Shown here: piece after piece, positions 47,995 through 57,898 of the stretch
Position numbering within the stretch: the first letter of the stretch is position 1
Layout: every line of letters starts with the position of its first letter
Source of the DNA: Pseudomonas paracarnis
GTDB lineage: Bacteria > Pseudomonadota > Gammaproteobacteria > Pseudomonadales > Pseudomonadaceae
Direction of reading: 5' to 3'
DNA length: 64,000 nucleotides
Assembly (NCBI RefSeq): GCF_904063055.1
Contig: NZ_CAJFCN010000001.1
Span: 915,570 to 979,569, forward strand
Program-made: the position numbers and the translations under genes
Notes under the pieces: model-generated
Told to the model about the DNA's origin: nothing
The model's input: only the letters and a program-made list of their open reading frames with translations
Databases searched by the model: none

Positions 47995-49359
47995 CTACTG
48001 TCCGGTCAACATTGCATCCGCCGGCGCATCGATGCGGTCTTGTGCGGTCATCTGGAAGTAGATAAAGCCCACCGCCATAAAGCCCAGGAAGATCAGCCCG
48101 ATCAAGGCATTGAACCAGGCCATCGCCACCAGGCATACCACCGCTAGCGCCAGCGCAATGCCCGGCACGATGGGGTAGCCCGGCGCGCGGAAGGTGCGTT
48201 CCAGTAGTGGCTCGGTCTTACGCAGTTTGAACAGGCTGAGCATGCTCATGATGTACATGACGATGGCACCGAACACCGCCATGGTGATCATCGCGGCGGT
48301 CAGGGTCATGCCGCCCAGGTTGATCAGGCCGTCGCTGTAGATGGCGGCGATACCCACCACGCCGCCGGCGAGGATGGCCCGGTGCGGCGTCTGGAAGCGT
48401 GAAAGTTTGGCCAGGAAGGAGGGGAGGTAACCGGCGCGGGCCAGGGCGAAGAACTGGCGCGAGTAGCCGAGAATGATGCCGTGGAAGCTTGCCACCAGGC
48501 CGAACAGGCCAATCCATACCAGCATGTGCAGCCAGCCGGAGCTGTCGCCCACCACGGTTTTCATCGCCTGGGGCAGTGGGTCGTTGATGTTCGAGAGGGT
48601 GCGCCAGTCACCCACCCCGCCAGCGAAGAACATCACGCCCATGGCCAGGATCACCAGGGTGAGGATGCCGCTGATGTAGGCCTTCGGAATGGTGCGCTTG
48701 GGGTCCTTGGCTTCTTCGGCGGCCATGGCCGCGCCTTCGATGGCGAGGAAGAACCAGATCGCGAAGGGGATGGCGGCAAACATACCGGCAATCGCCGGGG
48801 CACTGAAGGTGTCGGAACCGGCCCAGCCATTGAGGGCAAAATTGCTGAAGCTGAACGCCGGGGCGACTACGCCCATGAATACCAGCAGTTCGGCGACGGC
48901 CAGCACGCAGACCACCAACTCAAAGGTGGCGGCAAGTTTCACCCCGAGGATATTCAGGCCCATGAACACGATATATGCACCGACGGCGGCGTGCTTGGGG
49001 TCGAGTGCCGGGAATTGCACGTTCAGGTACGCGCCAATGGCCAGGGCAATCGCGGGCGGGGCGAAGACGAATTCGATCAAAGTGGCCAGGCCGGCAATCA
49101 AGCCGCCTTTCTCACCGAAGGCGCGACGGCTGTAGGCAAAGGGGCCTCCGGCGTGGGGAATCGCAGTGGTCAGTTCGGTGAAGCTGAAGATAAAGCAGGT
49201 GTACATCGCGGCGACCATTAATGATGTCACCAGAAACCCTAAGGTCCCGGCGACGCCCCAGCCATAGCTCCAGCCGAAATATTCGCCAGAGATCACCAGC
49301 CCGACGGCGATGCCCCATAGGTGCAGGGTGCCCAAGGTGGGTTTGAGTTGTGTGTTCAT
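47995..49359 (-). CDS. eat: Ethanolamine permease-type APC transporter
   Basis: A 454-residue, 12-helix amino acid/polyamine/organocation transporter. The N-terminal region LHLWGIAVGLVISGEYFGWSYGWG is typical of the Eat ethanolamine permease. ATG 49359 follows GGGAG and gives family length; the long upstream extension is rejected. Ethanolamine ammonia-lyase genes are not in the window, so the substrate here is inferred, and the neighbouring DUF1989 gene may use what is imported. Confidence 0.85.
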   Translation of the reverse strand: MNTQLKPTLGTLHLWGIAVGLVISGEYFGWSYGWGVAGTLGFLVTSLMVAAMYTCFIFSFTELTTAIPHAGGPFAYSRRAFGEKGGLIAGLATLIEFVFAPPAIALAIGAYLNVQFPALDPKHAAVGAYIVFMGLNILGVKLAATFELVVCVLAVAELLVFMGVVAPAFSFSNFALNGWAGSDTFSAPAIAGMFAAIPFAIWFFLAIEGAAMAAEEAKDPKRTIPKAYISGILTLVILAMGVMFFAGGVGDWRTLSNINDPLPQAMKTVVGDSSGWLHMLVWIGLFGLVASFHGIILGYSRQFFALARAGYLPSFLAKLSRFQTPHRAILAGGVVGIAAIYSDGLINLGGMTLTAAMITMAVFGAIVMYIMSMLSLFKLRKTEPLLERTFRAPGYPIVPGIALALAVVCLVAMAWFNALIGLIFLGFMAVGFIYFQMTAQDRIDAPADAMLTGQ

Positions 49360-49477
49360 TGTGGGGTGCTCCCTGAACCGTTTGGAATGATTCAAGGTGT
49401 TGCAGTGGTTATGCCAAGCCTCAGAACTATGTCGTAAAGCAGTGCCTATGTCGCCGGGGGGACGGTTTGGCGTTTGA

Positions 49478-49500
49478 ATGTGGCATGAGTTGCACCACAT
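49478..49500. promoter_or_regulatory. Inverted repeat upstream of the eat-like gene
   Basis: ATGTGG, eleven bases, CCACAT, about 120 bases before the permease start. A candidate regulator-binding site; the binding protein is unknown. Confidence 0.3.
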
Positions 49501-49524
49501 AAGTGCGGTGGTGACTTGGCGGGC

Positions 49525-49618
49525 GCTTTCGCGGGCAAGCCCGCTCCCACACTTGACCGAGTGTTAACTGAAAGAACGCAGTCGAATGTGGGAGCCGGGC
49601 TTGCCCGCGAAGAGGCCC
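49525..49618. repeat. REP pair, second family (GCGGGCAAGCCCG type)
   Basis: Arm CGCGGGCAAGCCCGCTCCCAC and inverted arm GTGGGAGCCGGGCTTGCCCG around a 36-base spacer, in the divergent gap between the eat-like gene and kdp. The inner bases differ from the CTGGCTTGCC family of the left half of the window. Confidence 0.88.
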
Positions 49619-49641
49619 TCCCAGCCACTGCAAATCCCGCT

Positions 49642-49714
49642 GTAAACCCCGCGTAAACCCACTCTTTACGCCATCTTTACGCCCCACCCACCACCTCGCT
49701 CTCGTTCCTTTACA
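49642..49714 (+). promoter_or_regulatory. Helically phased repeats before kdpF (putative KdpE operator)
   Basis: GTAAAC at 49642 and 49653, then TTTACG at 49665 and 49676, and TTTACA at 49709. Members of each pair start 11 bases apart, and 49676 to 49709 is three times 11, so the sites fall on one DNA face. E. coli KdpE binds T-rich TTTA repeats upstream of kdp, which makes this the likely operator. Confidence 0.5.
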
Positions 49715-49772
49715 CCCCTCCTGCGGACAATGCCCCCACACGCGGCAATCGCCGCAAGACGGGGAGACTTCC

Positions 49773-49862
49773 ATGAGTGTTCTGGACGGGGTGTCACTGC
49801 TATTGGCCGTGGCGCTGTTCATTTATCTGCTGGTTGCGCTGTTACGCGCGGATCGGAACTAG
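49773..49862 (+). CDS. kdpF: Potassium-transporting ATPase subunit KdpF
   Basis: A 29-residue single-helix peptide (MSVLDGVSLLLAVALFIYLL...), preceded by GGGGAG. It stabilises the KdpFABC complex in the inner membrane. The stop lies nine bases before kdpA. Confidence 0.9.
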   Translation: MSVLDGVSLLLAVALFIYLLVALLRADRN

Positions 49863-49870
49863 GAGCGGCT

Positions 49871-51565
49871 ATGCACAGTTATGACTATTGGCTGATCATC
49901 GCCTTCTTTGCGGTGGTACTGGTGCCGGCACCGTTTCTGGGACGGTTCTACTACAAGGTGATGGAAGGCCAGCGCACCTGGCTCACGCCCGTATTGGGGC
50001 CTGTCGAAAAGGCCTGTTATCGCCTCTCGGGCGTGGATGCGCAGCAGGAACAAAGCTGGCAGAAATACATGCTGGCCTTGCTCGCATTCAACCTTGCGGG
50101 CTTCTTGCTGTTGTTCTCGATCCTGTTATTCCAGGGCTCCCTGCCACTGAACCCACAGAAATTGCCCGGCCAGGAATGGACTCTGGCGTTCAACACCGCC
50201 GTCAGTTTCATGACCAATACCAACTGGCAGAACTACAGCGGTGAGGCGTCTCTCAGCTACCTGAGCCAGATGGCCGGCCTGACCGTGCAGAACTTCGTCA
50301 GTGCAGCGACCGGTCTCGCCGTCCTGGTCGCCCTGTGCCGTGGGATCGGGCGCAAATCTGCCCAGACCCTGGGCAACTTCTGGGTCGACATGACCCGCGC
50401 CACCCTCTACGGCCTGCTGCCGTTGTGCATGGTGCTCGCACTGTTTCTGGTATGGCAGGGCGTGCCGCAAACCTTCGCCCACTATGTTGATGCCGTCACG
50501 CTGCAGGGCGTGGACCAAGTGATTCCCTTGGGCCCGGCCGCCAGCCAGATTGCGATCAAGCAATTGGGCACCAACGGCGGTGGCTTCTTCGGCGTGAACT
50601 CGGCGCATCCGTTCGAAGACCCGACCGCCTGGGCCAACCTGTTTGAAGTGGCCTCGATCATTCTGATTCCGGTGGCACTGGTGTTTACCTTCGGCCACTA
50701 CGTCAAGGATCTGCGTCAGAGCAGGGCGATCCTCGCGTGCATGCTGGCGCTGTTCTTGATCGGCGGCGCGACGTCGCTGTGGTCCGAATACCAGCCCAAC
50801 CCAACCCTGAACAACCCGGCCGTAGAGCAAACCGCCCCGCTGGAAGGCAAGGAAACACGTTTCGGCACAACCGGTACCGTGCTGTGGTCGGTGACCACTA
50901 CTGCGGCCTCCAACGGTTCGGTCAACGGTATGCAGGACAGCCTCAGCCCTCTGAGTGGGATGGTGGCGCTGGTCAACATGATGGTCGGCGAAGTGATCTT
51001 CGGCGGTGTCGGTGCCGGTATGTACGGCATGTTGCTTAACGTGTTGATCGCGGTGTTCCTTGCCGGCTTGATGATCGGCCGCACCCCGGAATACCTGGGC
51101 AAGAAACTCCAGGCCAGGGAAGTGCAATTGTTGGTGGTGACCCTGCTGGTGATGCCGGTTGGTGTGCTGGTGCTGAGTTCTATCGCTGCCAGCCTCCCGG
51201 GCCCGGCAGGCGCCATCAGTAACCCAGGCCCCCACGGCTTCAGTCAATTGCTGTACGCCTACACCTCTGCCAGTGCCAACAACGGTTCGGCGTTTGCTGG
51301 CCTCGGCGCCAACACCCCGTTCCATAACCTGATGCTGGGCCTGGGCATGTTGATCGGCCGCTTCGGCTACATCCTCCCGGTACTGGCCCTGGCCGGCAGC
51401 CTGGCGATGAAGAAAGCCGCGCCGATTGGCCAGAACAGCTTCCCCACCCATGGCGCGCTGTTCGTGACCTTGTTGACCGTGACCATTTTGTTGGTGGGCG
51501 GCCTGACTTTCCTGCCGACGCTGGCGTTGGGTCCCATCGCTGAACACTTGAGCATGGGCTTCTAG
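49871..51565 (+). CDS. kdpA: Potassium-transporting ATPase subunit KdpA
   Basis: A 564-residue K+-selective channel-like subunit. Selectivity-filter loops are recognisable, for example FMTNTNWQNYSGE and GTNGGGFFGVNSAHPFEDP. ATG 49871 follows AGGAG of the kdpF end. It binds K+ from the periplasm for the KdpB pump. Confidence 0.97.
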   Translation: MHSYDYWLIIAFFAVVLVPAPFLGRFYYKVMEGQRTWLTPVLGPVEKACYRLSGVDAQQEQSWQKYMLALLAFNLAGFLLLFSILLFQGSLPLNPQKLPGQEWTLAFNTAVSFMTNTNWQNYSGEASLSYLSQMAGLTVQNFVSAATGLAVLVALCRGIGRKSAQTLGNFWVDMTRATLYGLLPLCMVLALFLVWQGVPQTFAHYVDAVTLQGVDQVIPLGPAASQIAIKQLGTNGGGFFGVNSAHPFEDPTAWANLFEVASIILIPVALVFTFGHYVKDLRQSRAILACMLALFLIGGATSLWSEYQPNPTLNNPAVEQTAPLEGKETRFGTTGTVLWSVTTTAASNGSVNGMQDSLSPLSGMVALVNMMVGEVIFGGVGAGMYGMLLNVLIAVFLAGLMIGRTPEYLGKKLQAREVQLLVVTLLVMPVGVLVLSSIAASLPGPAGAISNPGPHGFSQLLYAYTSASANNGSAFAGLGANTPFHNLMLGLGMLIGRFGYILPVLALAGSLAMKKAAPIGQNSFPTHGALFVTLLTVTILLVGGLTFLPTLALGPIAEHLSMGF

Positions 51566-51574
51566 TTAAGGGAT

Positions 51575-53638
51575 ATGAAAATGAATATGCCTGCAAAAAA
51601 CGCGGCCCCGGTCAAACCCCAGGAGCCTGCCAAAACCGCCATCTCGGCTCTCTGGCGCCCGGCGCTGGTCCAGGCGTTCGTCAAGCTCGATCCACGCCAA
51701 CTGCAACGCTCGCCAGTGATGCTGGTGGTCGAACTGACCGCCATCCTCACCACCGTGTTGTGCTTCGTGCCCGATACCACCGTGCCCACCTTTGTTGCGG
51801 TGCAAATCGCGGTGTGGCTGTGGTTCACCGTGCTGTTCGCCAACTTCGCCGAAGCCCTGGCCGAAGGCCGTGGCAAGGCCCGCGCCGACAGCCTCAAGGC
51901 TGGCAGCGAAGGCTTGAGCGCCCGACGCCAGGAAGCCGATGGCAGCTTCAAGGTGGTGCCGGCCACCAGCCTGCGCAAGGGCGATGTGGTACGTGTTGCC
52001 GCCGGGGAAATGATCCCCGGTGACGGCGAGGTCGTCGAAGGGATTGCGGCGGTCAACGAAGCGGCGATTACCGGCGAATCCGCCCCGGTGATCCGCGAGT
52101 CTGGCGGCGACCGTTCGGCCGTCACCGGCAACACGCGGCTGGTATCGGACTGGCTGCTCATCCGCATCACCGCCAACCCGGGCGAGTCCACCCTGGACCG
52201 TATGATCGCGCTGGTGGAAGGCGCCAAACGCCAGAAAACCCCCAACGAAGTCGCGCTGGATATTCTGCTGATCGGCCTGACCCTGATCTTTCTGCTGGTG
52301 GTCGTGACCCTGCAGCCGTTCGCCCACTTTGCCAATGGCAGCTTGCCTTTGGTGTTCCTGGTCGCACTGCTGGTGACGCTGATTCCCACCACCATTGGAG
52401 GCTTGTTGTCGGCCATCGGGATTGCCGGCATGGACCGCCTGGTGCGTCTCAACGTGATCGCCAAGTCTGGCCGCGCGGTAGAAGCGGCGGGGGATGTGCA
52501 TGTGTTGCTGCTGGATAAGACCGGCACCATCACCTTTGGTAACCGCCGTTGCTCGGCCGTGGTGTCCGCACCTGGCGTCAGTGGCCGGGAATTGGCCGAA
52601 GGCGCGCTGCTGGCGTCCCTGGCGGATGACACGGCGGAAGGCAAGTCCATCGTTGAATACCTGCGCGCCTTGCACCCCCAGGCCGAGCCGAGCCTGGAGG
52701 CGTTGACCGCCGTGCCCTTCAGCGCCGAGACCCGTTTGTCCGGTGTCGACTATCAGGGTCGTGTGCTCCGTAAAGGCGCGGTGGACTCGCTGCTGGCGTT
52801 TATCGGCCAGCAACGCAGCGATCTGCTGCCTGCGCTGTCGCGGGAAATCGACAAGATCGCCCAGAGCGGCGGCACGCCCTTGCTGGTATGCGCCGATGGC
52901 AAGTTGCTGGGGGCGATCCATCTCAAGGACGTGGTCAAGCCCGGTATCCGCGAACGGTTTGCCGAGTTGCGCAAGCTGGGGATTCGTACCGTGATGGTCA
53001 CTGGCGACAACCCGCTGACCGCCGCCGCGATTGCCGCTGAAGCAGGGGTGGACGATGTGCTGGCCGAAGCCACGCCAGAGAAGAAACTCGCGCGTATTCG
53101 CCATGAGCAGAACGATGGACGCCTGGTTGCTATGTGTGGCGATGGCGCCAACGATGCCCCGGCGCTGGCCCAGGCTGACGTCGGCATGGCGATGAACGAC
53201 GGCACCCAGGCCGCTCGCGAAGCCGCCAACATGGTCGACCTCGACAGCGACCCGACCAAGCTGCTGGACGTGGTGCAGATCGGCAAGGAACTGCTGGTGA
53301 CCCGTGGCGCGCTGACGACCTTTTCCATCGCCAACGACGTGGCCAAGTACTTCGCGATCCTGCCGGCGCTGTTCGCCTCGATCTACCCGCAACTGGGCGT
53401 GCTCAACATCATGCACTTGCAGAGCCCACAGAGCGCGATCCTCTCGGCCATCGTGTTCAACGCGCTGATTATCGTGGTGCTGATCCCATTGGCCCTGCGC
53501 GGTGTGCGCGTGCAGGCGGCGAGTGCGGCGGCGTTGTTGCGGCGCAATCTGCTGATCTACGGGCTGGGCGGGCTGTTGGTACCGTTCGTGGGCATCAAGG
53601 CCATCGACATGCTACTGACCGCGCTGCACCTGGTTTGA
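51575..53638 (+). CDS. kdpB: Potassium-transporting ATPase ATP-binding subunit KdpB
   Basis: A 687-residue P-type ATPase. The phosphorylated Asp is in [11 protein letters not shown] (about residue 314), with the TGES loop (ITGESAPV) and the hinge [10 protein letters not shown]. Nine bases after kdpA. An unusual palindromic repeat separates it from kdpC. Confidence 0.97.
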   Translation: MKMNMPAKNAAPVKPQEPAKTAISALWRPALVQAFVKLDPRQLQRSPVMLVVELTAILTTVLCFVPDTTVPTFVAVQIAVWLWFTVLFANFAEALAEGRGKARADSLKAGSEGLSARRQEADGSFKVVPATSLRKGDVVRVAAGEMIPGDGEVVEGIAAVNEAAITGESAPVIRESGGDRSAVTGNTRLVSDWLLIRITANPGESTLDRMIALVEGAKRQKTPNEVALDILLIGLTLIFLLVVVTLQPFAHFANGSLPLVFLVALLVTLIPTTIGGLLSAIGIAGMDRLVRLNVIAKSGRAVEAAGDVHVLLLDKTGTITFGNRRCSAVVSAPGVSGRELAEGALLASLADDTAEGKSIVEYLRALHPQAEPSLEALTAVPFSAETRLSGVDYQGRVLRKGAVDSLLAFIGQQRSDLLPALSREIDKIAQSGGTPLLVCADGKLLGAIHLKDVVKPGIRERFAELRKLGIRTVMVTGDNPLTAAAIAAEAGVDDVLAEATPEKKLARIRHEQNDGRLVAMCGDGANDAPALAQADVGMAMNDGTQAAREAANMVDLDSDPTKLLDVVQIGKELLVTRGALTTFSIANDVAKYFAILPALFASIYPQLGVLNIMHLQSPQSAILSAIVFNALIIVVLIPLALRGVRVQAASAAALLRRNLLIYGLGGLLVPFVGIKAIDMLLTALHLV

Positions 53639-53651
53639 CCTGGCCGCTGAT

Positions 53652-53701
53652 CGTTCCCACGCTCCGCGTGGGAACGCCGCCGCCCCGGACGCTCCGCGTC
53701 C
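53652..53701. repeat. Palindromic repeat in the kdpB-kdpC gap
   Basis: CGTTCCCACGC-TCC-GCGTGGGAACG (53652-53676) followed by GGACGC-TCC-GCGTCC (53687-53701). Two related hairpins with the same TCC loop, a third palindrome family in this window, inside an operon. Confidence 0.85.
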
Positions 53702-53730
53702 CACCGCACCACTGAATTGAGGAGTCTGAA

Positions 53731-54276
53731 ATGTCCAACATCATCCGCCCAGCCCTGAGCTTGCTGGTACTCATGACCCTGATCACCGGCGTGGCCTACC
53801 CGCTGGTAGTCACCGGCGTGGCCCAAGTGGCCTTCCCCGATCAAGCCAATGGCAGCCTGGTGCGCGACGCCAGCGGCAAGGTGCGTGGCTCCAGCCTGAT
53901 CGCCCAGGACTTCACTGGTGACCGCTGGTTTCACCCACGCCCGTCAGCCGGTGCTTTTGCCACCGTGTCCAGCAGTGCCAGTAACCTGGGCCCCAGCAAT
54001 CCGGCCTTGGCGACTCGCATATTCGAGGACGCCAGCAAGCAGTCAGTGCCTGGCCAGGGCCCGGTGCCACTGGCCTCGCTGACAACCTCCGGCAGCGGCC
54101 TTGATCCACACTTGCCACCGCAGGCGATTGCCTATCAACTGGCGCGAGTGGCGGCGGCGCGAAATGTGCCGGTGTCGACCTTGCAGCGGTTGCTGGATGA
54201 GCACATCGAAAGCCCGTTGGTTGGCCCGCCTGTCGTAAATGTCCTGGCCCTGAACATGGCTTTGGAAACGTTGTAA
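53731..54276 (+). CDS. kdpC: Potassium-transporting ATPase subunit KdpC
   Basis: A 181-residue protein with one N-terminal helix (about 10-30) and a periplasmic domain; FHPRPSAG and [10 protein letters not shown], and the DPHLPPQAI segment are diagnostic. RBS GAGGAG precedes the ATG. It assists K+ binding in the KdpFABC complex. Confidence 0.96.
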   Translation: MSNIIRPALSLLVLMTLITGVAYPLVVTGVAQVAFPDQANGSLVRDASGKVRGSSLIAQDFTGDRWFHPRPSAGAFATVSSSASNLGPSNPALATRIFEDASKQSVPGQGPVPLASLTTSGSGLDPHLPPQAIAYQLARVAAARNVPVSTLQRLLDEHIESPLVGPPVVNVLALNMALETL

Positions 54277-54285
54277 GCCTTGCGA

Positions 54286-54362
54286 CCGCCATCGCGGGCA
54301 AGCCCGGCTCCCACATTTAGAATGCATTCCACTGTGTGAGCCGGGCTTGCCCGCGATGGCGG
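54286..54362. repeat. REP pair between kdpC and kdpD
   Basis: CCGCCATCGCGGGCAAGCCCGG and its inverted copy CCGGGCTTGCCCGCGATGGCGG, spacer about 35 bases. Same second family as the pair at 49525-49618. Confidence 0.9.
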
Positions 54363-54403
54363 CCTTGAAGACTCTCCATCAATACCTGAAGGAACCCCCG
54401 AGC

Positions 54404-57055
54404 ATGAGCGACGCCGGCCGCGCCGATGCCCTGTTAGCCGATCTGCCCCGGGACGGCCGTGGCCGGCTTAAAGTCTTCCTCGGCGCCGCGCCCGGTGTGG
54501 GTAAGACCTACGCCATGCTCCAGGCGGCCCATACCCAACTGCGCCAGGGCGTGCGTCTGATCGCTGGGGTGGTCGAAACCCACGGCCGTGCCGAGACCGA
54601 AGCCTTGCTCAGCGGCCTGCCGCAACAACCGCTGTTGCGCAGCGAATACCGTGGCGTGATGCTCGAAGAAATGGACCTCGACGGCCTGCTCGCCGCCAAG
54701 CCAAAGCTGGTGCTGGTGGATGAGCTGGCCCACAGCAACGCCCCCGGCAGCCGTCATGAAAAACGCTGGCAAGACATCCAGGAACTGCTCGCCGCCGGCA
54801 TCAACGTGTTCACTACGGTCAACGTCCAGCACCTGGAAAGTCTCAACGACCAAGTGCGTGGTATCACCGGCGTGCAAGTGCGCGAAACCCTGCCGGACTG
54901 GGTGCTGCAAGAGGCCGACGAACTGTTGCTGATCGACCTGCCGTCTCGCGAGCTGCTCGAGCGCCTGCGTGACGGCAAGGTGTATGTGCCCGAACAGGCG
55001 CGTGCGGCCATCGATGCGTTTTTCACCCAGACCAACCTCATGGCCCTGCGCGAGCTGGCCATGCAAACCGCCGCCGCCCACGTCGACGACGACCTGGCCC
55101 AGGGCTACCGCCAACTGGGCCAGGCCGCGCCGGCAGTGCGTGGGCGCCTGTTGGTCGGTGTGGATGGCGATGCGCAAGCCGAACGCCTGGTGCGCCATGC
55201 CAGCCGCGTGGCCCAGCGTCGGCATTTGCCCTGGAGCCTGGTGCACATCGACAACGGCCGTGCTCGGGATGAGCAATCGCGCCTGCGCCTGCAAAACGCC
55301 CAGCAACTGGCAGAGCGGCTGGGCGGGGAAGTGGTGTTGCTGCGCGCCGGGGAAGTGGCCAAGACCCTGATCCAGCACGCCGTCGAACGCCGTGCCAGTT
55401 TAGTGCTGGTGGGGCAGTCACGGATGCGCTGGCGGCGGCGCTTGTTCGGTGGCGGCTTGGCGGCACGCCTGTTGCGCAATGCCCGCGGCTTGGAAATCAA
55501 CGTCCTCGACAGCGATGACATGCCTGCACCGCCACGTCTGCCGGAGGTACGCGGGTTGGTGTGGTTCGATTACGCCTTGGCGGTGGTGGCGACCCTCGCC
55601 GCTGCCGCAGTGGCCTGGGCCGTGTCCAGTGCGTTGGCGCTGCCGAACATCTCTTTGGTATTTCTCGCCGCCGTGCTGCTGGTGGCGGTGCGCAGCAGCC
55701 TGGGGCCGTCCCTGGTGTGTGCGGCACTGTCGTTTTTGACTTACGATTTTCTGTTTATTCCGCCGAATTTTTCCTTCGCCATCCAGCGCGAAGAAGACGT
55801 GCTGACCCTGTTGTTCTTCCTGTTGATGGCAGCGTTGACCGGCAACCTCGCCGCACGCCAGCGCCGCCAGTTGCAGGCGTTGCGCGATACCCAGGAAGAA
55901 ACCAGCGAGCTGCTCGACCTGTCGCGCAAGCTCACCGCTGCCACCGACCGCCAAGCTGTCATCAGTGCCGCCGCCCACCATCTGCAAGGTTGGAACGACC
56001 TCGACCTGTGCCTGGTCAATCGCGACGGGCAGGGCGGCTGGAAGGTCGAGACCGGTGGCCCGTTGACCCTCACCGAAGCCGAACGCGCGGCCGCTGATTG
56101 GGCCTGGCAGCATGACCAGCCGGCCGGCATGGGCACCGGCACCTTGCCGTTTGGGCGTTGGTGGTGGTGGCCGCTGTCAGGTGAAGAGGGGCCCTTGGGG
56201 TTGCTGGGTGTCAGTGCCAAGCCTGGCCTGGAATTGAGCGGGCAACGTCGACGTTTACTCACCGCGTTGAGCCAACCGCTGGCCCAGGCGCTGGCGCGGG
56301 CACAACTGGGGCAGGAGCTGGAATCGGCGCGCCTGCACGGCGAAACCGAACAACTGCGCAGCGCTTTGCTCGCGTCGGTGTCTCACGATTTGCGCACGCC
56401 ATTGACGTCCATGCGCGGCAGCATCGACAGCCTGCTGGCCCTGGGTGAAGCCATCCCGCTGGAGGATCGCCGCGAATTGCTCGAAGGCACCCGTGATGAA
56501 GCCGAGCGCCTGGACCGCTATATCCAGAACCTGCTGGACATGACACGCCTGGGTCATGGTGCGCTGAAACTGGCACGCGATTGGGTGTCGCCCGGCGATA
56601 TTGTCGGCAGTGCCCTTGGGCGACTGCGCGCCGTGCTGGCGCCGTTGCAGGTGAGCACCGATGTGCCGCCGGAGCTGCCTTTGTTGTATGTGCATGCGGC
56701 GTTGATTGAGCAGGCCTTGGTCAACGTGTTGGAAAACGCCGCACGGTTTTCGCCCCCCCAGGGCCGCTTGCAGTTGCGCGCTGGGGTGCAGGATGAGCAG
56801 TTGTTTTTTGCCGTGGCGGATGAAGGACCGGGGATTCCCGAGGAGGAGCGGGCGAAGATTTTCGACATGTTCTACACCGCTGCCCGTGGTGATCGAGGCG
56901 GACAGGGCACCGGCCTCGGCTTGGCGATCTGCCAGGGCATGGTCGGCGCGCACGGTGGGCATATCAGCGTGGCCGATGGCATTGACGGGCGGGGCACCTG
57001 CATCACTTTGTTTTTGCCGTTGCCGACACCACCAGTCCTGGAACACAACCTGTAG
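54404..57055 (+). CDS. kdpD: Osmosensitive K+ channel sensor histidine kinase KdpD
   Basis: An 883-residue sensor kinase. Order: KdpD domain with Walker A GAAPGVGKT (about 30-38) and VDELAHSN, a USP-like domain, four helices (DUF4118, about 395-490), a GAF-like region, HisKA with SVSHDLRTPLT (phospho-His near 664) and the HATPase (ENAARFSPP, DEGPGIP, GTGLGLAI). ATG 54404 follows AAGGA; the frame upstream runs into the repeat and is rejected. The stop codon lies within the next palindromic element. Confidence 0.95.
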   Translation: MSDAGRADALLADLPRDGRGRLKVFLGAAPGVGKTYAMLQAAHTQLRQGVRLIAGVVETHGRAETEALLSGLPQQPLLRSEYRGVMLEEMDLDGLLAAKPKLVLVDELAHSNAPGSRHEKRWQDIQELLAAGINVFTTVNVQHLESLNDQVRGITGVQVRETLPDWVLQEADELLLIDLPSRELLERLRDGKVYVPEQARAAIDAFFTQTNLMALRELAMQTAAAHVDDDLAQGYRQLGQAAPAVRGRLLVGVDGDAQAERLVRHASRVAQRRHLPWSLVHIDNGRARDEQSRLRLQNAQQLAERLGGEVVLLRAGEVAKTLIQHAVERRASLVLVGQSRMRWRRRLFGGGLAARLLRNARGLEINVLDSDDMPAPPRLPEVRGLVWFDYALAVVATLAAAAVAWAVSSALALPNISLVFLAAVLLVAVRSSLGPSLVCAALSFLTYDFLFIPPNFSFAIQREEDVLTLLFFLLMAALTGNLAARQRRQLQALRDTQEETSELLDLSRKLTAATDRQAVISAAAHHLQGWNDLDLCLVNRDGQGGWKVETGGPLTLTEAERAAADWAWQHDQPAGMGTGTLPFGRWWWWPLSGEEGPLGLLGVSAKPGLELSGQRRRLLTALSQPLAQALARAQLGQELESARLHGETEQLRSALLASVSHDLRTPLTSMRGSIDSLLALGEAIPLEDRRELLEGTRDEAERLDRYIQNLLDMTRLGHGALKLARDWVSPGDIVGSALGRLRAVLAPLQVSTDVPPELPLLYVHAALIEQALVNVLENAARFSPPQGRLQLRAGVQDEQLFFAVADEGPGIPEEERAKIFDMFYTAARGDRGGQGTGLGLAICQGMVGAHGGHISVADGIDGRGTCITLFLPLPTPPVLEHNL

Positions 57056-57151
57056 GAGCGAGCTTGCTCGCGAAGGTCGTTAACGATAATGATGACGTCC
57101 TGAATGCACGCGGTGCCTAGAGGTTTTTCGCGAGCAAGCTCGCTCCTACAG
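57050..57151. repeat. Palindromic REP element overlapping the kdpD stop
   Basis: CTGTAGGAGCGAGCTTGCTCGC and inverted GCGAGCAAGCTCGCTCCTACAG with a 55-base spacer. This is another family (GAGCGAGCTTGCTCGCGAA). Its first bases supply the TAG stop of kdpD. Confidence 0.9.
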
Positions 57152-57186
57152 GGGGGTGATTTTTTAATGGGTTTTGATGAGACACC

Positions 57187-57876
57187 ATGAGCCAGACCGC
57201 GACGATTCTTGTCATTGATGACGAACCGCAGATCCGCAAATTTCTGCGCATCAGCCTGGCTTCCCAAGGCTATAAGGTCATCGAAGCCGGCACCGGCAAC
57301 GAAGGCCTGGCCCAGGCGGCCTTGAGCAAACCGGATTTGCTGGTGCTCGACCTGGGCCTGCCCGACATGGACGGTCAGCAGGTGCTGCGCGAGTTTCGCG
57401 AATGGTCCACGGTGCCGGTGCTGGTGCTGTCGGTGCGGGCCAGCGAAGGTCAGAAGGTCGAGGCCCTCGACGGTGGCGCCAATGACTACGTGACCAAACC
57501 GTTCGGCATCCAGGAGTTTCTTGCCCGTGTGCGTGCACTGTTGCGCCAGGCACCGGCCGGAGAGGCCCAGGAAGCCGCCTTGAATTTTGGCCCGTTGACG
57601 GTCGACCTGGCCTATCGTCGCGTGCTGCTCGACGGAGCTGAAGTGGCGCTGACCCGCAAGGAATACGCAGTGCTGGCGCAGTTGGCACGCCACCCGGGGC
57701 GGGTGATTACCCAACAGCAATTGCTCAAGGACATCTGGGGGCCAACCCATACCGAGGACAGCCACTACCTGCGGATCGTGGTGGGGCACCTGCGCCAGAA
57801 GCTGGCGGATGACCCGACCCGGCCACGGTTTATCGTGACTGAGGCGGGGGTGGGGTATCGGTTGCTAGGTGCCTGA
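57187..57876 (+). CDS. kdpE: Response regulator KdpE
   Basis: A 229-residue OmpR/PhoB-type regulator. The receiver carries Asp-Asp near residue 10 and the phospho-acceptor in LLVLDLGLPDMDG (about Asp54), Lys in VTKPFG; the C-terminal winged helix (about 130-228) holds TRKEYAVLAQLARHPGRVIT. It is phosphorylated by KdpD and activates kdpFABC under K+ limitation. Confidence 0.96.
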   Translation: MSQTATILVIDDEPQIRKFLRISLASQGYKVIEAGTGNEGLAQAALSKPDLLVLDLGLPDMDGQQVLREFREWSTVPVLVLSVRASEGQKVEALDGGANDYVTKPFGIQEFLARVRALLRQAPAGEAQEAALNFGPLTVDLAYRRVLLDGAEVALTRKEYAVLAQLARHPGRVITQQQLLKDIWGPTHTEDSHYLRIVVGHLRQKLADDPTRPRFIVTEAGVGYRLLGA

Positions 57877-57898
57877 ATCTGTGGTGCCTGCGCTGGCG

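Noticed and set aside
50126..53416. Long open frames antisense to kdpA and kdpB
   Set aside because: Same reasons: no starts with ribosome sites and no domain signal, while KdpA/KdpB are certain.
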